From contig NZ_MAQW01000001.1 of NCBI RefSeq assembly GCF_001682855.1, positions 899,084 through 963,083 on the forward strand: a stretch of 64,000 nucleotides of DNA, read 5' to 3'. The notes below the pieces were generated by a model. The model ran no database searches. It worked only from the letters and a program-made list of their open reading frames with translations, and was not told the origin of the DNA. Origin of the DNA: Bacillus sp. FJAT-27264. GTDB lineage: Bacteria > Bacillota > Bacilli > Paenibacillales > Paenibacillaceae. This document shows, piece after piece, positions 26,404-36,006 of this stretch (its first letter is position 1; each line of letters opens with the position of its first letter). A program made the translations under genes and the position numbers.

Positions 26404-27882
26404 TTAAAGAATGATAGCAATCAATCCGCCCGAGCCTTCATTGATGATCCGGCCCAGTGTTTCCTGGAGCTTATAACGGGCATTGTCCGGCATCATGGCA
26501 ATCTTGCCCTGAATACCCTCACGAACAATGGAATGCAATGACCGTCCGAAGATATCAGACTCCCATATCTTGATCGGATCGTTTTCGAAATCCTGCATCA
26601 AATAGCGGACCAGCTCTTCACTCTGCTTCTCCGTCCCGATAATCGGCGAGAATTCCGACTCGACGTCGACGCGGATCATATGAATGGATGGGGCTGTTGC
26701 TTTCAACCGGACCCCGAAGCGCGAGCCCTGCCGAATCAGTTCCGGCTCATCCAGCGCCATTTCAGCCAGCGAAGGTGCGGCTATACCATAACCTGTGGTC
26801 TTGACCATCTCTAGCGCCTCGGAGAAGCGATCATACTCTCGCTTGGCGTGTGAGAACTCCTGCATAAGCTGGAGCAGATGATCCTTGCCGCGAATTTCGA
26901 CCCCGACCACTTCCACCAGAACCTGATCGTACAGCTCTTCTGGAGCGAACAGGTCAATCTCAGCTACCCCCTGCCCCATGTTCATCCCGCTGAGGCCGGC
27001 TCTTTCAATAAAGTCATATTCCGTGAACTGGGATACCAGCCGATCTACATCACGCAAGCGGCGAATGTCTTTAACCGTATCGCGAACTGAATTCTCATAG
27101 CTGCTACGTAACCAGTGGTTCTCACCCAGGACCATTACCCAGCTCGGCAAATTCACATTCACTTCATGCACAGGGAATTCGTAGAGTACTTCACGTAGAA
27201 CGCCAGTCACATCATCCTCCGACATGTTGGCTGCACTAAGGGTCATTACCGGAATATCGTATTTGATTGCTAGTTCGCTGCGAAGCTGCTGCGCTTCCTC
27301 ACTGCGAGGGCGGGTAGAGTTGATGACAAGCACAAACGGCTTGCCTACCTCCTTCAGTTCGGCAATGACGCGTTCTTCCGAATCCACATATGAAATGCGG
27401 GGGATTTCAGCAATGGTGCCGTCGGTAGTGACGACTACGCCCAGTGTGGAATGCTCTTGAATAACTTTACGGGTGCCAATCTCCGCCGCTTCCTGGAACG
27501 GAATCGGTTCTTCGAACCACGGCGTTGAGATCATCCGCGGACCGTTCTCGTCCTCATAGCCTTTGGCCCCGTCAACTGCATAGCCAACACAATCGACCAG
27601 TCGGACGTTTACCTCCAGCCCTTCCGCGACCTTGATTTGCACCGCGTTGTTGGGGACGAATTTCGGTTCTGTTGTCATAATCGTTTTTCCGGCCGCACTT
27701 TGCGGAAGCTCATCAATAGCTCTTACCCGATCGCTTTCACTCGTGATGTTGGGCAAGACAATAGTTTCCATGAAGCGCTTAATAAATGTTGATTTCCCCG
27801 TGCGGACCGCGCCGACGACGCCAAGATAAATATCTCCGCCGGTTCGCTCGGCAATGTCCTTGAAAATATCGACTTTTTCCAA
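26404..27882 (-). CDS. spoIVA: Stage IV sporulation protein A (spore coat ATPase)
   Basis: A 492-residue spore morphogenetic ATPase that polymerises on the forespore to found the coat. It shows the N-terminus EKVDIFKDIAERTGGDIYLG, the Walker A motif GAVRTGKST and the signature PRMISTPWFEEPIPF. I set the start at TTG 27882, eight nt after AGGAGGGG; this restores the B. subtilis N-terminus. An in-frame ATG at 27900 lies inside that ribosome site and is unlikely. It should be expressed in the mother cell. Confidence 0.95.
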   Translation of the reverse strand: MEKVDIFKDIAERTGGDIYLGVVGAVRTGKSTFIKRFMETIVLPNITSESDRVRAIDELPQSAAGKTIMTTEPKFVPNNAVQIKVAEGLEVNVRLVDCVGYAVDGAKGYEDENGPRMISTPWFEEPIPFQEAAEIGTRKVIQEHSTLGVVVTTDGTIAEIPRISYVDSEERVIAELKEVGKPFVLVINSTRPRSEEAQQLRSELAIKYDIPVMTLSAANMSEDDVTGVLREVLYEFPVHEVNVNLPSWVMVLGENHWLRSSYENSVRDTVKDIRRLRDVDRLVSQFTEYDFIERAGLSGMNMGQGVAEIDLFAPEELYDQVLVEVVGVEIRGKDHLLQLMQEFSHAKREYDRFSEALEMVKTTGYGIAAPSLAEMALDEPELIRQGSRFGVRLKATAPSIHMIRVDVESEFSPIIGTEKQSEELVRYLMQDFENDPIKIWESDIFGRSLHSIVREGIQGKIAMMPDNARYKLQETLGRIINEGSGGLIAIIL

Positions 27883-28082
27883 AAGAGATCCCCTCCTCAT
27901 ATACTTCCGAAGAAAAAATGCTTGCAGAGCATCGACTTCGCGTTCCGCCGGTAATCATGACCCTAAAGCAGGACACTAACCGGACCTTCGTATGCCCGCT
28001 CGTAGCTTAGCCGCTTGGCGATACGGAACGTACGGTCCCGCGCTAAACTCCGAATGCTCGGACATGCATTTGGACTAGTATC

Positions 28083-28110
28083 ATCATATGTATCCGGTAC
28101 GGATTTATGA
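28083..28110 (-). promoter_or_regulatory. Possible sigma-E promoter of spoIVA
   Basis: Minus-strand TCATAA (28105-28110) and CATATGAT (28083-28090) at a 14-nt spacing resemble the sigma-E pattern. It lies about 200 nt before spoIVA in the stretch 27883-28315, where no real gene is seen. The matches are imperfect. Confidence 0.3.
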
Positions 28111-28259
28111 CCTGCTTTCGCGCAATTCGTATAAAAATCATAAAAAGGGAAGGCTGCGCTTAGGTTGTCGGCCGGCCAAACGCCCGGAAGCTTTCTCATC
28201 AATCATATGAAGAGGGTAACTCTGATAGAACCGTGTGCGTAAGGTCACACAAAAAAGAA

Positions 28260-28284
28260 ACGGCTCCCCAAAAAGGGCAACCGT
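28260..28284 (-). terminator. Probable terminator of the YphF-like lipoprotein gene
   Basis: Imperfect stem (ACGG...CCC with GGG...CCGT) followed on the minus strand by TTTCTTTTTT, 30 nt after the stop at 28316. Confidence 0.5.
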
Positions 28285-28315
28285 AATTCATAGAACAGTT
28301 TAATTTGTTATAAAC

Positions 28316-29065
28316 TCAACTTGGCGGCTGTGGAACGGGTTGACCATTGATCCACTGGTAGGGAAGAGATTTCACCGGAACATAATAGGAAGCCTGCTCC
28401 AATTCGAGTCGTAAATCCTGCCCCTCTTTATGTTCTCCACCGTTCTTGTCAATAGCGTTCATAATATCGAATACATAATCAACGTACACCGTACCTTCAC
28501 GATCCATAATAAATTCAAGAGGCTGGCCGGAGTATACACTGTTCAAGGTAATGGAGGCTGAGCCCGCCCTCTTCGCATCGATGGTATGCAGGCCAGGATA
28601 TAACTCCGCTGCTACTGGCAGTTTGCCTCCATGGGAAGACTTATAGCGGTTCACTTGGCGCTGGACATCATTAACCTTCTGTACGGTCACTAGGTCCATG
28701 ACTTTTACTTTAGGAGCAGTTTCTTCATCCAGGAGTAGAAAATAAGCACTGCCCCCCTTCTCAAAGGCGGTGGTCGGGATATCGTCCAGATAACCCTTTT
28801 TGCTCAGCTTGTCCAGATCAATTCTGAACTTCTCATATCTTGGTGTCGTCTCATCAGCATTCAGGATCGGAAGTAGTCCCTCCTCCTGCTGGTAATCGTC
28901 AACCGCAGCCTGTATCCGCTTGACACTCTCACGATAACTCCCCCCTGACTGTCGTTCCGTTTCCCCTGGATACATACAGCCGGAAAGAGGAAAAGACAGC
29001 AGCAGCAACAGTCCCATGAGGCGTCCAGCCGCTCTGAGCCGCTTCCTTTGCAAGATGTATTTCAA
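28316..29065 (-). CDS. Lipoprotein, YphF-like, unknown function
   Basis: A 249-residue lipoprotein: basic N-terminus, hydrophobic core (about 16-28) and lipobox LSGC with the lipidated Cys at residue 30. The mature part is hydrophilic and acidic, with an exterior domain around EEETAP-like and KVNDVQRQVNRYKSSHGG helices. It occupies the place of B. subtilis yphF, between spoIVA and gpsA. TTG start at 29065 after a GGGGGAG site. No function is known. Confidence 0.75.
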   Translation of the reverse strand: MKYILQRKRLRAAGRLMGLLLLLSFPLSGCMYPGETERQSGGSYRESVKRIQAAVDDYQQEEGLLPILNADETTPRYEKFRIDLDKLSKKGYLDDIPTTAFEKGGSAYFLLLDEETAPKVKVMDLVTVQKVNDVQRQVNRYKSSHGGKLPVAAELYPGLHTIDAKRAGSASITLNSVYSGQPLEFIMDREGTVYVDYVFDIMNAIDKNGGEHKEGQDLRLELEQASYYVPVKSLPYQWINGQPVPQPPS

Positions 29066-29105
29066 GAAGATACTCCCCCTTCTCTAAGAATGTATCTGCT
29101 CCCTA

Positions 29106-29474
29106 TTACCATAGCTTATCTTCTTCCCCGCGCCGGGCGGCTTCCAGCTTCCGCCGGACCGCAGCTTTGAACGGGTCCTCCGGCACAATGACCGTGACGT
29201 CACCCCATACAGCGGCCTGACAGGCCAGGCGCTGCCCCTGCTCTATAGCGCTTCCCAACTTTCGCCTTTCCGCCTCTGAAGGCGGCCTTACGCCTTCTGT
29301 CTGTTCGGGATCTATTGTAACCTTGCACATCAGACAGCCGGCTTTGCCGCCACAACGTGTTGCGATCGTTACACCAGCCTTGCGGGCAGCTTCCAGTAGA
29401 GTTACACCCCGGTTCACAACCACGTGACGGCCTTCAGGTTGAAACACTACTGTACTTCCTTTTTGCGATATCAT
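29106..29474 (-). CDS. 2Fe-2S ferredoxin-type protein
   Basis: A 122-residue plant-type [2Fe-2S] protein. Four Cys ligands are in the expected pattern: TRCGGKAGCLMCKV gives C-x4-to-5-C-x2-C, and the fourth is in RLACQA about 36 residues later. Likely an electron carrier for an unidentified enzyme. ATG at 29474 after AAGGAAGG overlaps the end of the upstream gene. Confidence 0.85.
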   Translation of the reverse strand: MISQKGSTVVFQPEGRHVVVNRGVTLLEAARKAGVTIATRCGGKAGCLMCKVTIDPEQTEGVRPPSEAERRKLGSAIEQGQRLACQAAVWGDVTVIVPEDPFKAAVRRKLEAARRGEEDKLW

Positions 29475-29490
29475 GCTGTCCTTCCTTTCC

Positions 29491-30105
29491 TTACGCATTC
29501 GCCCTCGTAATATCCAGTTGCCCTTCCAGTATAGACATGTGGGACGGTCCCCATTGATGATGTTGGATGAGTTCCTGTAAGGGAGGCAAATGGCGCGGCA
29601 TATCCATTCTTATTACGGAGGATATGGCTTTATAACGATCTGCACGACCTCTAAGGATATTGAAAACAAACTCGTGCGCCAATGGCATCAGCCTCAGCAT
29701 TCCGATCTCTGGAATTACTTGCAATGGGGCATGGCGCAATAAGTGAACTGTCTCGACAGAATAGCGGGAAAGTCCTCTGTACATCCGAAAACCGCACACT
29801 AGCTCCACACTCATCTCGCCGATCCGGTAATGACTGAGTAAGGAATAGCAGCCGTTGCTACGGTCTTCCACAGGATTATCAACGGCATAAGCGCTCATGG
29901 CCTTATGAAGCCGCTCAGCGGCCCCCATGTCGGCATACAGGTCAATGTCCTGCGGCATTCTCCCCAGCGCCACTCCATGCATCAGCAGCCCGCAGCTCCC
30001 GCCCAGCATCCAGATCGGAGGGTTGTCCTCCCATGTAAAATCCAGTAAATCGGCCACGCTACGTAACGCCGCCAGCATCTCCTGAGACATCTTCGTATCG
30101 GCCAT
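29491..30105 (-). CDS. Nucleotidyltransferase-fold protein
   Basis: A 204-residue protein with the nucleotidyltransferase signature GGSCGLLMHGV followed by PQDIDLYAD (the GS...DxD metal-binding pattern, about residues 35-60). Such minimal proteins may modify an RNA or protein, or be inactive. Substrate unknown. The start has only a weak ribosome site, so the exact N-terminus is uncertain. Confidence 0.65.
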   Translation of the reverse strand: MADTKMSQEMLAALRSVADLLDFTWEDNPPIWMLGGSCGLLMHGVALGRMPQDIDLYADMGAAERLHKAMSAYAVDNPVEDRSNGCYSLLSHYRIGEMSVELVCGFRMYRGLSRYSVETVHLLRHAPLQVIPEIGMLRLMPLAHEFVFNILRGRADRYKAISSVIRMDMPRHLPPLQELIQHHQWGPSHMSILEGQLDITRANA

Positions 30106-30190
30106 ATCATCACATCCAATCCCTACAAAATCGTGATACGATTCCTTCAGAACTTGTCTATGAAGTTAGTTCATGATGTTATGTAACGGC

Positions 30191-30370
30191 TTACATAATT
30201 GAAGCTGCCCCGCCTAAAATACCGATCACCATTGTCAGAAAAGCAATGACCGACAGAATGGCCCGAACTACGCCCTTAGTCTTGCTACGGGCGAAGGTAA
30301 TCAGGAATACAGACAATCCCATCACTAGAATCGCAATCAGGGACAACCACATTTTTGTCATTGGATCCAT
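30191..30370 (-). CDS. DUF2768 small membrane protein (YphE-like)
   Basis: A 59-residue protein with two hydrophobic helices (about 6-24 and 36-56): MDPMTKMWLSLIAILVMG then a basic loop KTKG. It is in the same position as B. subtilis yphE, near gpsA, and fits DUF2768. ATG at 30370 after GGGAGGAG. Function unknown. Confidence 0.78.
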   Translation of the reverse strand: MDPMTKMWLSLIAILVMGLSVFLITFARSKTKGVVRAILSVIAFLTMVIGILGGAASIM

Positions 30371-30432
30371 GGCTGAGCTCCTCCCATTCGGCTGCAATAT
30401 ATAGAGACTATTATATCATGAATGATATCCAA

Positions 30433-30494
30433 TTCTGCAAAAAAAAGAGCAAAAGAACCGGAATACTGCTGATTCCAGATTCTTTTGCTCTTTT
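30433..30494 (-). terminator. Long-stem terminator of spoVIF
   Basis: Arms of 15 nt at 30433-30447 and 30480-30494 with inner pairing, followed on the minus strand by a U-run. Confidence 0.8.
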
Positions 30495-30508
30495 GCCAGA
30501 CCATTAAG

Positions 30509-30784
30509 CTATTTTTTCAAGATCAGTTTCATTAAAGACTCCATCGAGCCTGAAGAGGCCCCACCTTTTTTGACAGCGTTGACTATCTCCTGCACCGTTG
30601 ACTCACTGACCGGTACTTTAGCCATTGATGACACCTGCTTGATCAATTGGCGGAGCTGGGCTTCATTCTGCGTGGTTCCCGGTTTGACAGTACCGGCAAG
30701 TTTTTTGATGGCGCCTTCGGTGATGTTTTTCCCCGTCTTCTTGTTAATGGCGTTCAAAGCGTCCTTGGAAAAATTTTTGCTCAC
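30509..30784 (-). CDS. spoVIF: Stage VI sporulation protein F
   Basis: A 91-residue protein with the SpoVIF pattern: FSKDALNAINKKTGKNITEG, then LRQLIKQVSSMAKVPVSEST. In Bacillus it acts in the mother cell in late coat assembly. GTG start with GGAGGG upstream. Terminated by the long hairpin downstream. Confidence 0.88.
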   Translation of the reverse strand: MSKNFSKDALNAINKKTGKNITEGAIKKLAGTVKPGTTQNEAQLRQLIKQVSSMAKVPVSESTVQEIVNAVKKGGASSGSMESLMKLILKK

Positions 30785-30851
30785 TTCTCATCCCTCCTCC
30801 GTCAATCCCCAATAACAACATATGAGGATATCCGGCAAAAGGTGAACCTAA

Positions 30852-31892
30852 TCAGGAGTGCCATTGCTCCCAAGTTTCCTGCGAGATAGCTTCCATTTCC
30901 GTCTTGCGGTCACGACCCATCAGCGCTTCCACAGCCTTGCGCGGACTTCTTCCCTTGAACAGAACATGATAGATCTGATCGGTAATCGGCATTTGCACAC
31001 CGAGTTTCAGTGAAATGGCATAGGCTGCTTCCGTCGTGCGAATACCTTCCACTACCATGCCCATGGAATCCAGCACCTCAGCCAGAGGCTTGCCCTGACC
31101 CAGCAGTGACCCTGCACGCCAGTTGCGGCTGTGCTGACTGGTGGCTGTAACCACAAGGTCCCCGATTCCAGCCAGACCAGCAAACGTAAGCGGATTCGCT
31201 CCGAGTTCTACCCCGACCCTGGAGATCTCGGCCAAACCACGGGTCAATAACGCAGCTTTAGCATTGTCGCCAAACCCCAGACCATCAGAAAGACCTGCGC
31301 CGAGTGCAATGATGTTCTTAAGCGCTCCGGCCAATTCTACCCCTACCAGATCACGGTTCGTATATACCCGGAAATCATTATTGATGAACAGTTCCTGCGC
31401 AGCGGCCGCACGTTTGTCATCATTGGAGGCAACGACAACCGTTGTCGGACAGAGTCGTACAACCTCTTCGGCATGACTTGGTCCGGAGAGTACCACCACC
31501 TGTCCTTCAGGACAGCCTAGCTCTTCGGATATTACGGTAGACATACGCTTCATCGTCTCCGATTCGAAGCCTTTGGTGGCGTGCACACAGATCATGTCTT
31601 CCTTCCAGAAAGGCTTCAGACTGCGTGCAACCTGCCGCATGCCCGAAGAAGGTGCCACAATAACGACAGCACTGGAGCCAGTTACTGCGCTCTCCAAATC
31701 CGTTGTCGCAATAATGTTAGCTGGCAAGGTAACTCCCGGCAAATAATGATGATTGGTATGGGATGAATTAATTTCAGCAGCCTGATCAGGGTTGCGCGTC
31801 CACAGATAAACCTCCTGGTGATTGGCTGCCAGTACACTGGCCAGCGCCGTCCCCCAGCTTCCCGCGACCAGCACAGAAACTTTATCAGACAA
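30852..31892 (-). CDS. gpsA: Glycerol-3-phosphate dehydrogenase [NAD(P)+]
   Basis: Reduces dihydroxyacetone phosphate to sn-glycerol 3-phosphate for phospholipid synthesis. The 346 residues contain the dinucleotide loop, substrate motif ATKGFE, the catalytic Lys region GALKNIIALGAG and GFGDNAKAALLTRGLAE. The TTG at 31892, 7 nt after AAAGGAGG, is the likely start and overlaps the plsY stop by 8 nt. The dinucleotide loop reads VAGSWG, with Val9 in place of the first Gly of GxGxxG. Confidence 0.94.
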   Translation of the reverse strand: MSDKVSVLVAGSWGTALASVLAANHQEVYLWTRNPDQAAEINSSHTNHHYLPGVTLPANIIATTDLESAVTGSSAVVIVAPSSGMRQVARSLKPFWKEDMICVHATKGFESETMKRMSTVISEELGCPEGQVVVLSGPSHAEEVVRLCPTTVVVASNDDKRAAAAQELFINNDFRVYTNRDLVGVELAGALKNIIALGAGLSDGLGFGDNAKAALLTRGLAEISRVGVELGANPLTFAGLAGIGDLVVTATSQHSRNWRAGSLLGQGKPLAEVLDSMGMVVEGIRTTEAAYAISLKLGVQMPITDQIYHVLFKGRSPRKAVEALMGRDRKTEMEAISQETWEQWHS

Positions 31893-32502
31893 CGCGGTTT
31901 CCTCCTTTAACCTTGGAGCCAATCTTGTTCTCCCGGCCCCCGGCGATCTTCACAATGTTGGTCCGATGACGCCAATAAGCAAAGATAGCAATAACAATGC
32001 TCGTCCAAAGAATCGGCGGCGTATAATCAGTCAACAGCAAAAAGAGTGGTGTCAACGCGACAAAAATAAGCGAACCCAGAGATACATAGCGGGTAATGAC
32101 AATAGCCAGAATGGCGATGATCCCGGCTGACAGCGCAGGCCAGAACGCAAACGTAACCATCACACCGATCGTAGTAGCAATGCCTTTGCCGCCGCGAAAG
32201 TGAAAATACACTGGCCAATTATGCCCAACAATGGCCGCAATTCCGCAGAGTGCCGCTGCCCAGGTTCCCCAGCCAAAAAGCCAGGTGCCTAGCCATACTG
32301 CGGCAATCCCTTTCAGTACATCCAGAACCAGCACCAATATCGCCGGGCCTTTGCCAAGAACCCGTAAGGTATTGGTTGCACCTGCATTGCCGCTGCCGTA
32401 CTGACGGATATCAATGCCTTTCAGTAGCTTGGCAAGCAGTACACTAAAGCTGACGGAGCCTAGCAAATAGCTGACAACGATAACCAGAATTTCAAGCGCC
32501 AC
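31885..32502 (-). CDS. plsY: Acyl-phosphate:glycerol-3-phosphate acyltransferase
   Basis: First acylation of glycerol 3-phosphate, using the product of gpsA next door. A 205-residue integral membrane protein with about five helices; motifs YLLGSVSFSVLLAKLLKG, GSGNAGATNTLRVLGKG and HNWPVYFHFRGGKGIATT. GTG start with GGGAG upstream. Overlaps gpsA by 8 nt. Confidence 0.95.
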   Translation of the reverse strand: MALEILVIVVSYLLGSVSFSVLLAKLLKGIDIRQYGSGNAGATNTLRVLGKGPAILVLVLDVLKGIAAVWLGTWLFGWGTWAAALCGIAAIVGHNWPVYFHFRGGKGIATTIGVMVTFAFWPALSAGIIAILAIVITRYVSLGSLIFVALTPLFLLLTDYTPPILWTSIVIAIFAYWRHRTNIVKIAGGRENKIGSKVKGGNRVV

Positions 32503-32514
32503 GCTTCTTCTCCC

Positions 32515-33837
32515 CTAACCTTCGTCTGATTTGCGCCGTGTAAAGAGTCTGATCGGCGTTCCTTCGAAATTAAACGCTGCACGGATTTTATTCTCCAGAT
32601 AACGTTCATAGGAGAAGTGCATCAGTGACGGATCATTAACAAACACGACAATCGTCGGAGGCTTCACCGCAACCTGAGTTGCATAGTTAATGCGCAGACG
32701 GCGTCCTTTGTCCGTTGGCGGCGGATTAATAGCAACAGCATCAGAGATCACATCGTTAATCAGATGCGTCGTAATCCGAAGCGCATGCTGCTGTGCCGCG
32801 TGTTGAACCACAGGCAGCAACTTCTGCAGGCGCTGCTTGGTTAGTGCGGACAAGAAGACTACAGGCGCATAACTCATGAACAGGAAGTGGTCGCGGATCT
32901 TGTTCTCAAAGTTCTGCATCGTCTTGTCATCTTTCTCAACTGCATCCCATTTGTTCACAACAAATATAGACGCTTTACCCGCATCATGAGCATAACCGGC
33001 AATATGCTTGTCCTGGTCAATAATGCCCTCTTCGCCGTTAATGACGACGAGTACAACATCAGCGCGTTCAATCGCACGCATTGCACGCATCACGCTGTAT
33101 TTTTCGGTATTTTCATATACCTTACCACGCTTGCGCATACCTGCAGTATCAATCAGCACGTAACGCTGACCGTCTCGTTCAAATGGCGTATCGATCGCAT
33201 CCCGCGTAGTACCAGCAATATTACTGACAATAACGCGTTCTTCTCCCAAGATGGCATTCACCAGCGAAGACTTGCCGACATTCGGACGACCGATCAGAGC
33301 CACACGAATCACATCATCATCATATTCCTCTTCCGTTGGCTCTGGAAGGCGTTCCGTAACCGCATCCAGCAAGTCTCCAAGACCGGTACCATGGCTTCCC
33401 GAAATACCAATTGGATCGCCAAATCCGAGGCTGTAAAATTCATAAATATCTTCCGTACGCTTCATGTTATCCACTTTATTGATGGCCAGCACCACCGGCT
33501 TGCCGGAGCGGAATAGAATTTGTGCAACTTCCTCATCTGAATTCGTTAATCCACTTTTGGCTTCGCACATAAAGACGATGACATCAGCTTCCTCAATCGC
33601 CAGCTCCGCCTGAACGCGGATCGATTTCAGAATGGCGTCTTCACCGTCAATTTCAATCCCACCAGTATCAATTACACTGAACGAAGTACCATTCCAGTCC
33701 GAGATACCATAGATCCGGTCACGTGTAATTCCCGGTTTATCTTCTACAATGGCCAATCTGTCGCCGATCAACCTGTTAAAAATCGTCGATTTCCCGACGT
33801 TAGGCCTCCCAACGATCGCCACTACGGGTCTTGCCAT
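32515..33837 (-). CDS. der: Ribosome biogenesis GTPase Der
   Basis: A 440-residue tandem GTPase needed for 50S assembly. Two G domains show [14 protein letters not shown] (P-loop, near residue 9) and [14 protein letters not shown] (near 182), with DTGG and DTAG switch motifs and a C-terminal KH-like domain. ATG at 33837, 8 nt after AGGAGG, gives the family start [10 protein letters not shown]; the ATG two codons earlier is too near the site. Confidence 0.96.
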   Translation of the reverse strand: MARPVVAIVGRPNVGKSTIFNRLIGDRLAIVEDKPGITRDRIYGISDWNGTSFSVIDTGGIEIDGEDAILKSIRVQAELAIEEADVIVFMCEAKSGLTNSDEEVAQILFRSGKPVVLAINKVDNMKRTEDIYEFYSLGFGDPIGISGSHGTGLGDLLDAVTERLPEPTEEEYDDDVIRVALIGRPNVGKSSLVNAILGEERVIVSNIAGTTRDAIDTPFERDGQRYVLIDTAGMRKRGKVYENTEKYSVMRAMRAIERADVVLVVINGEEGIIDQDKHIAGYAHDAGKASIFVVNKWDAVEKDDKTMQNFENKIRDHFLFMSYAPVVFLSALTKQRLQKLLPVVQHAAQQHALRITTHLINDVISDAVAINPPPTDKGRRLRINYATQVAVKPPTIVVFVNDPSLMHFSYERYLENKIRAAFNFEGTPIRLFTRRKSDEG

Positions 33838-33910
33838 ATTCATTCCTCCTGTCGTCCTTACGTTACTCATCATAGCAAAAAACTATAAAATTGGCTAACC
33901 GTGAAAACAG

Positions 33911-33945
33911 AATCGGCGAACCCCCGTATTGAGGGTTCGCCGATT
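33911..33945 (-). terminator. Terminator after the S1-domain gene
   Basis: 13-bp stem AATCGGCGAACCC/GGGTTCGCCGATT with a 9-nt loop, between rpsA-like and der; flanked by T-rich sequence. Confidence 0.75.
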
Positions 33946-34012
33946 ACTTTACCCGGTTAGATTCCCCATCCCTGAAAAGACGGGTGTATCCGTTTCTTTC
34001 TAGGTTAAGGGA

Positions 34013-35311
34013 TTAGTTGCCCTTGAATTTGTCCAGCTTGTCGCCGAAGCGCTCAGCAAGTGTGAAGCTAAGGCCTTCGTTGCTCAGCGATACGTTAGGA
34101 TTGTTGAGCACTTCTTTAGGAGCTCTGTCTCTGCTGTTGCTGCGTTCAGGTCTAGCAGTAGGAGCAGGAGCTTCTTCAGTTTCTTTAATGCTCAGGCTAA
34201 CGCGTTTTTCGGACGGGTTGAAATCAAGTACCTTCACTTGAACTTCTTGTCCTTCTTTCAGCACTTCATGAGGAGTGCCGATATGTTTGTGGGAAATTTG
34301 CGAGATGTGAACAAGACCTTCAACACCTGGAAGCAATTCCACGAATGCTCCGAAGTTCACCAGACGCTTAACTTCGCCTGTAACAACATCGCCGATATTG
34401 ATTTTGCCCGCTGCGGAATCCCAAGGACCTGGAGCAGCTGCTTTGATACTAAGGCTGATTTTTCCTTTTTCAGGATCAACCTTAAGCACTTTAACGGTTA
34501 CTTTATCGCCTTCGGATACCACGTCAGATGGTTTATCAACATGGTTCCAAGCAATTTCGGATACGTGTACGAGACCGTCTACTCCGCCCACATCAACAAA
34601 TGCGCCGAATTGAGTCAAACGTTGTACAGTACCTTCGAGTACTTGGCCTTCAGTAAGCTCAGCCATGATTTTTTGCTTGTTGGCTTCGAATTCTTCTTCA
34701 AGAACTTCTTTAGCCGACAGGATTACTTTGCTGTTCTCACGGTCAAGTTCTTTGACTTTCACACGCAAGGTACGTCCTTTGTAGTCGCTGAAATCTTCAA
34801 CGAAGTGACGTTCAACCATGGAAGCTGGAATAAATCCGCGCGCGCCAACATCTGCTACCAGACCGCCCTTAACTACGTCGGCCACAGTAACTTCGATAAC
34901 TTCTTGGGAAGCAAAATACTTCTCAAGATCTTCCCATGATTTTTCGCTGTCGATTGCACGTTTGGAGAGCACCAGGCTTTCCTTGTTGTCGTTGATGCTG
35001 ACAACTTTGCATTCTACTTCCTGTCCAACTTCAACAGCTGCAGCTGCATTGTCAAGTTGTACAGAAGAAAGTTCGCGAATTGGAATCACACCGTCGTATT
35101 TATATCCAATGCTTACATAAGCTTGGTTATCTTCAATTTTGACGATTGTTCCTTTCACGGTATCGCCTTTTTTCAAAGAAATGATTTCCAGATCTTCCTG
35201 GTTAGTCACTTCTTCGTTGTTTCCAGCAGCTTCCACAGCTTCTGTTGTTTCTACGGTTTCGTTGTTCTCAACGTTCTCCGCAGCTTCCTGATTTCTAATT
35301 TCCTCAGACAT
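34013..35311 (-). CDS. S1 RNA-binding domain protein (30S ribosomal protein S1 homolog)
   Basis: A 432-residue protein with four S1 OB-folds (approximately 45-115, 130-200, 215-285 and 300-370), for example GTVQRLTQFGAFVDVGGVDG and GEVKRLVNFGAFVELLPGVEG. The N-terminus is Glu- and Asn-rich, the C-terminus has a basic tail. It corresponds to B. subtilis YpfD. S1 proteins bind mRNA; in Firmicutes they are often dispensable. SD GAGGAGGG. Confidence 0.93.
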   Translation of the reverse strand: MSEEIRNQEAAENVENNETVETTEAVEAAGNNEEVTNQEDLEIISLKKGDTVKGTIVKIEDNQAYVSIGYKYDGVIPIRELSSVQLDNAAAAVEVGQEVECKVVSINDNKESLVLSKRAIDSEKSWEDLEKYFASQEVIEVTVADVVKGGLVADVGARGFIPASMVERHFVEDFSDYKGRTLRVKVKELDRENSKVILSAKEVLEEEFEANKQKIMAELTEGQVLEGTVQRLTQFGAFVDVGGVDGLVHVSEIAWNHVDKPSDVVSEGDKVTVKVLKVDPEKGKISLSIKAAAPGPWDSAAGKINIGDVVTGEVKRLVNFGAFVELLPGVEGLVHISQISHKHIGTPHEVLKEGQEVQVKVLDFNPSEKRVSLSIKETEEAPAPTARPERSNSRDRAPKEVLNNPNVSLSNEGLSFTLAERFGDKLDKFKGN

Positions 35312-35418
35312 GTGATTACCCTCCTCGATTCAAAACCCCATTTATTTAAACCCGCGTAGAGCAGAGTTCAAAACAATCATTACCTTAAAATCTTACCACT
35401 CGGACATATGCCCGAAAC

Positions 35419-36006
35419 CTAGCTTGCACTCGGCTTGCCAGTCTCCATCATCTCATGAATCCGAGACATTATAACATCGGTAACGGCATCCAGAGAATCG
35501 CTTCCTGCTCCCTCGAAGGAACTGAGGTCAATGGGAGCTCCATAGACAACAGTCATCCGGCGAAAAGGCTTATATTGACCAATAATGGCCGCCGGAATAA
35601 CAGCCGCTCCACTACGGAGCGCAAAACTTGCTGCACCTTTCTTCGCAGCTCCGGCATCGGAGTTGCGGGTACCTTCGGGGAAAATGCCCATTACATTACC
35701 ACTACGTAGTGTAGTAAGGGCCGTCTTAATGGATTCTTTGCTTACGCCGCCACGCTTGACAGGAAAAGCGCCTAACTGTCTGATGAGCCAGCCCAGAACA
35801 GGAACCTCGAAAAGCTCCGCCTTAGCCATATACTTCACCTTACGCTTCAATTTAATGCCAATTGTCATGGGATCAAGCAGGCTGATGTGGTTCGCGCAGA
35901 GCAGTACCCCGCCTTCCTTAGGCACATTGTCTCTCCCTATAATTCTTAATGGAAAAACAACAGCATAGATCACACGGAGTATTCCAACGCAAATGTTATA
36001 AATCAT
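35419..36006 (-). CDS. plsC: 1-acyl-sn-glycerol-3-phosphate acyltransferase
   Basis: Adds the second acyl chain of phosphatidic acid. 195 residues: acyltransferase motif NHISLLDP (H-x4-D), the glycerophosphate-binding FPEGTRN, and an N-terminal membrane segment. It overlaps the cmk stop by 4 nt. Confidence 0.93.
   Translation of the reverse strand: MIYNICVGILRVIYAVVFPLRIIGRDNVPKEGGVLLCANHISLLDPMTIGIKLKRKVKYMAKAELFEVPVLGWLIRQLGAFPVKRGGVSKESIKTALTTLRSGNVMGIFPEGTRNSDAGAAKKGAASFALRSGAAVIPAAIIGQYKPFRRMTVVYGAPIDLSSFEGAGSDSLDAVTDVIMSRIHEMMETGKPSAS

Noticed and set aside
27963..28202. 79-codon frame upstream of spoIVA
   Set aside because: No ribosome site, no family resemblance, and it overlaps the region where a spoIVA promoter is expected.
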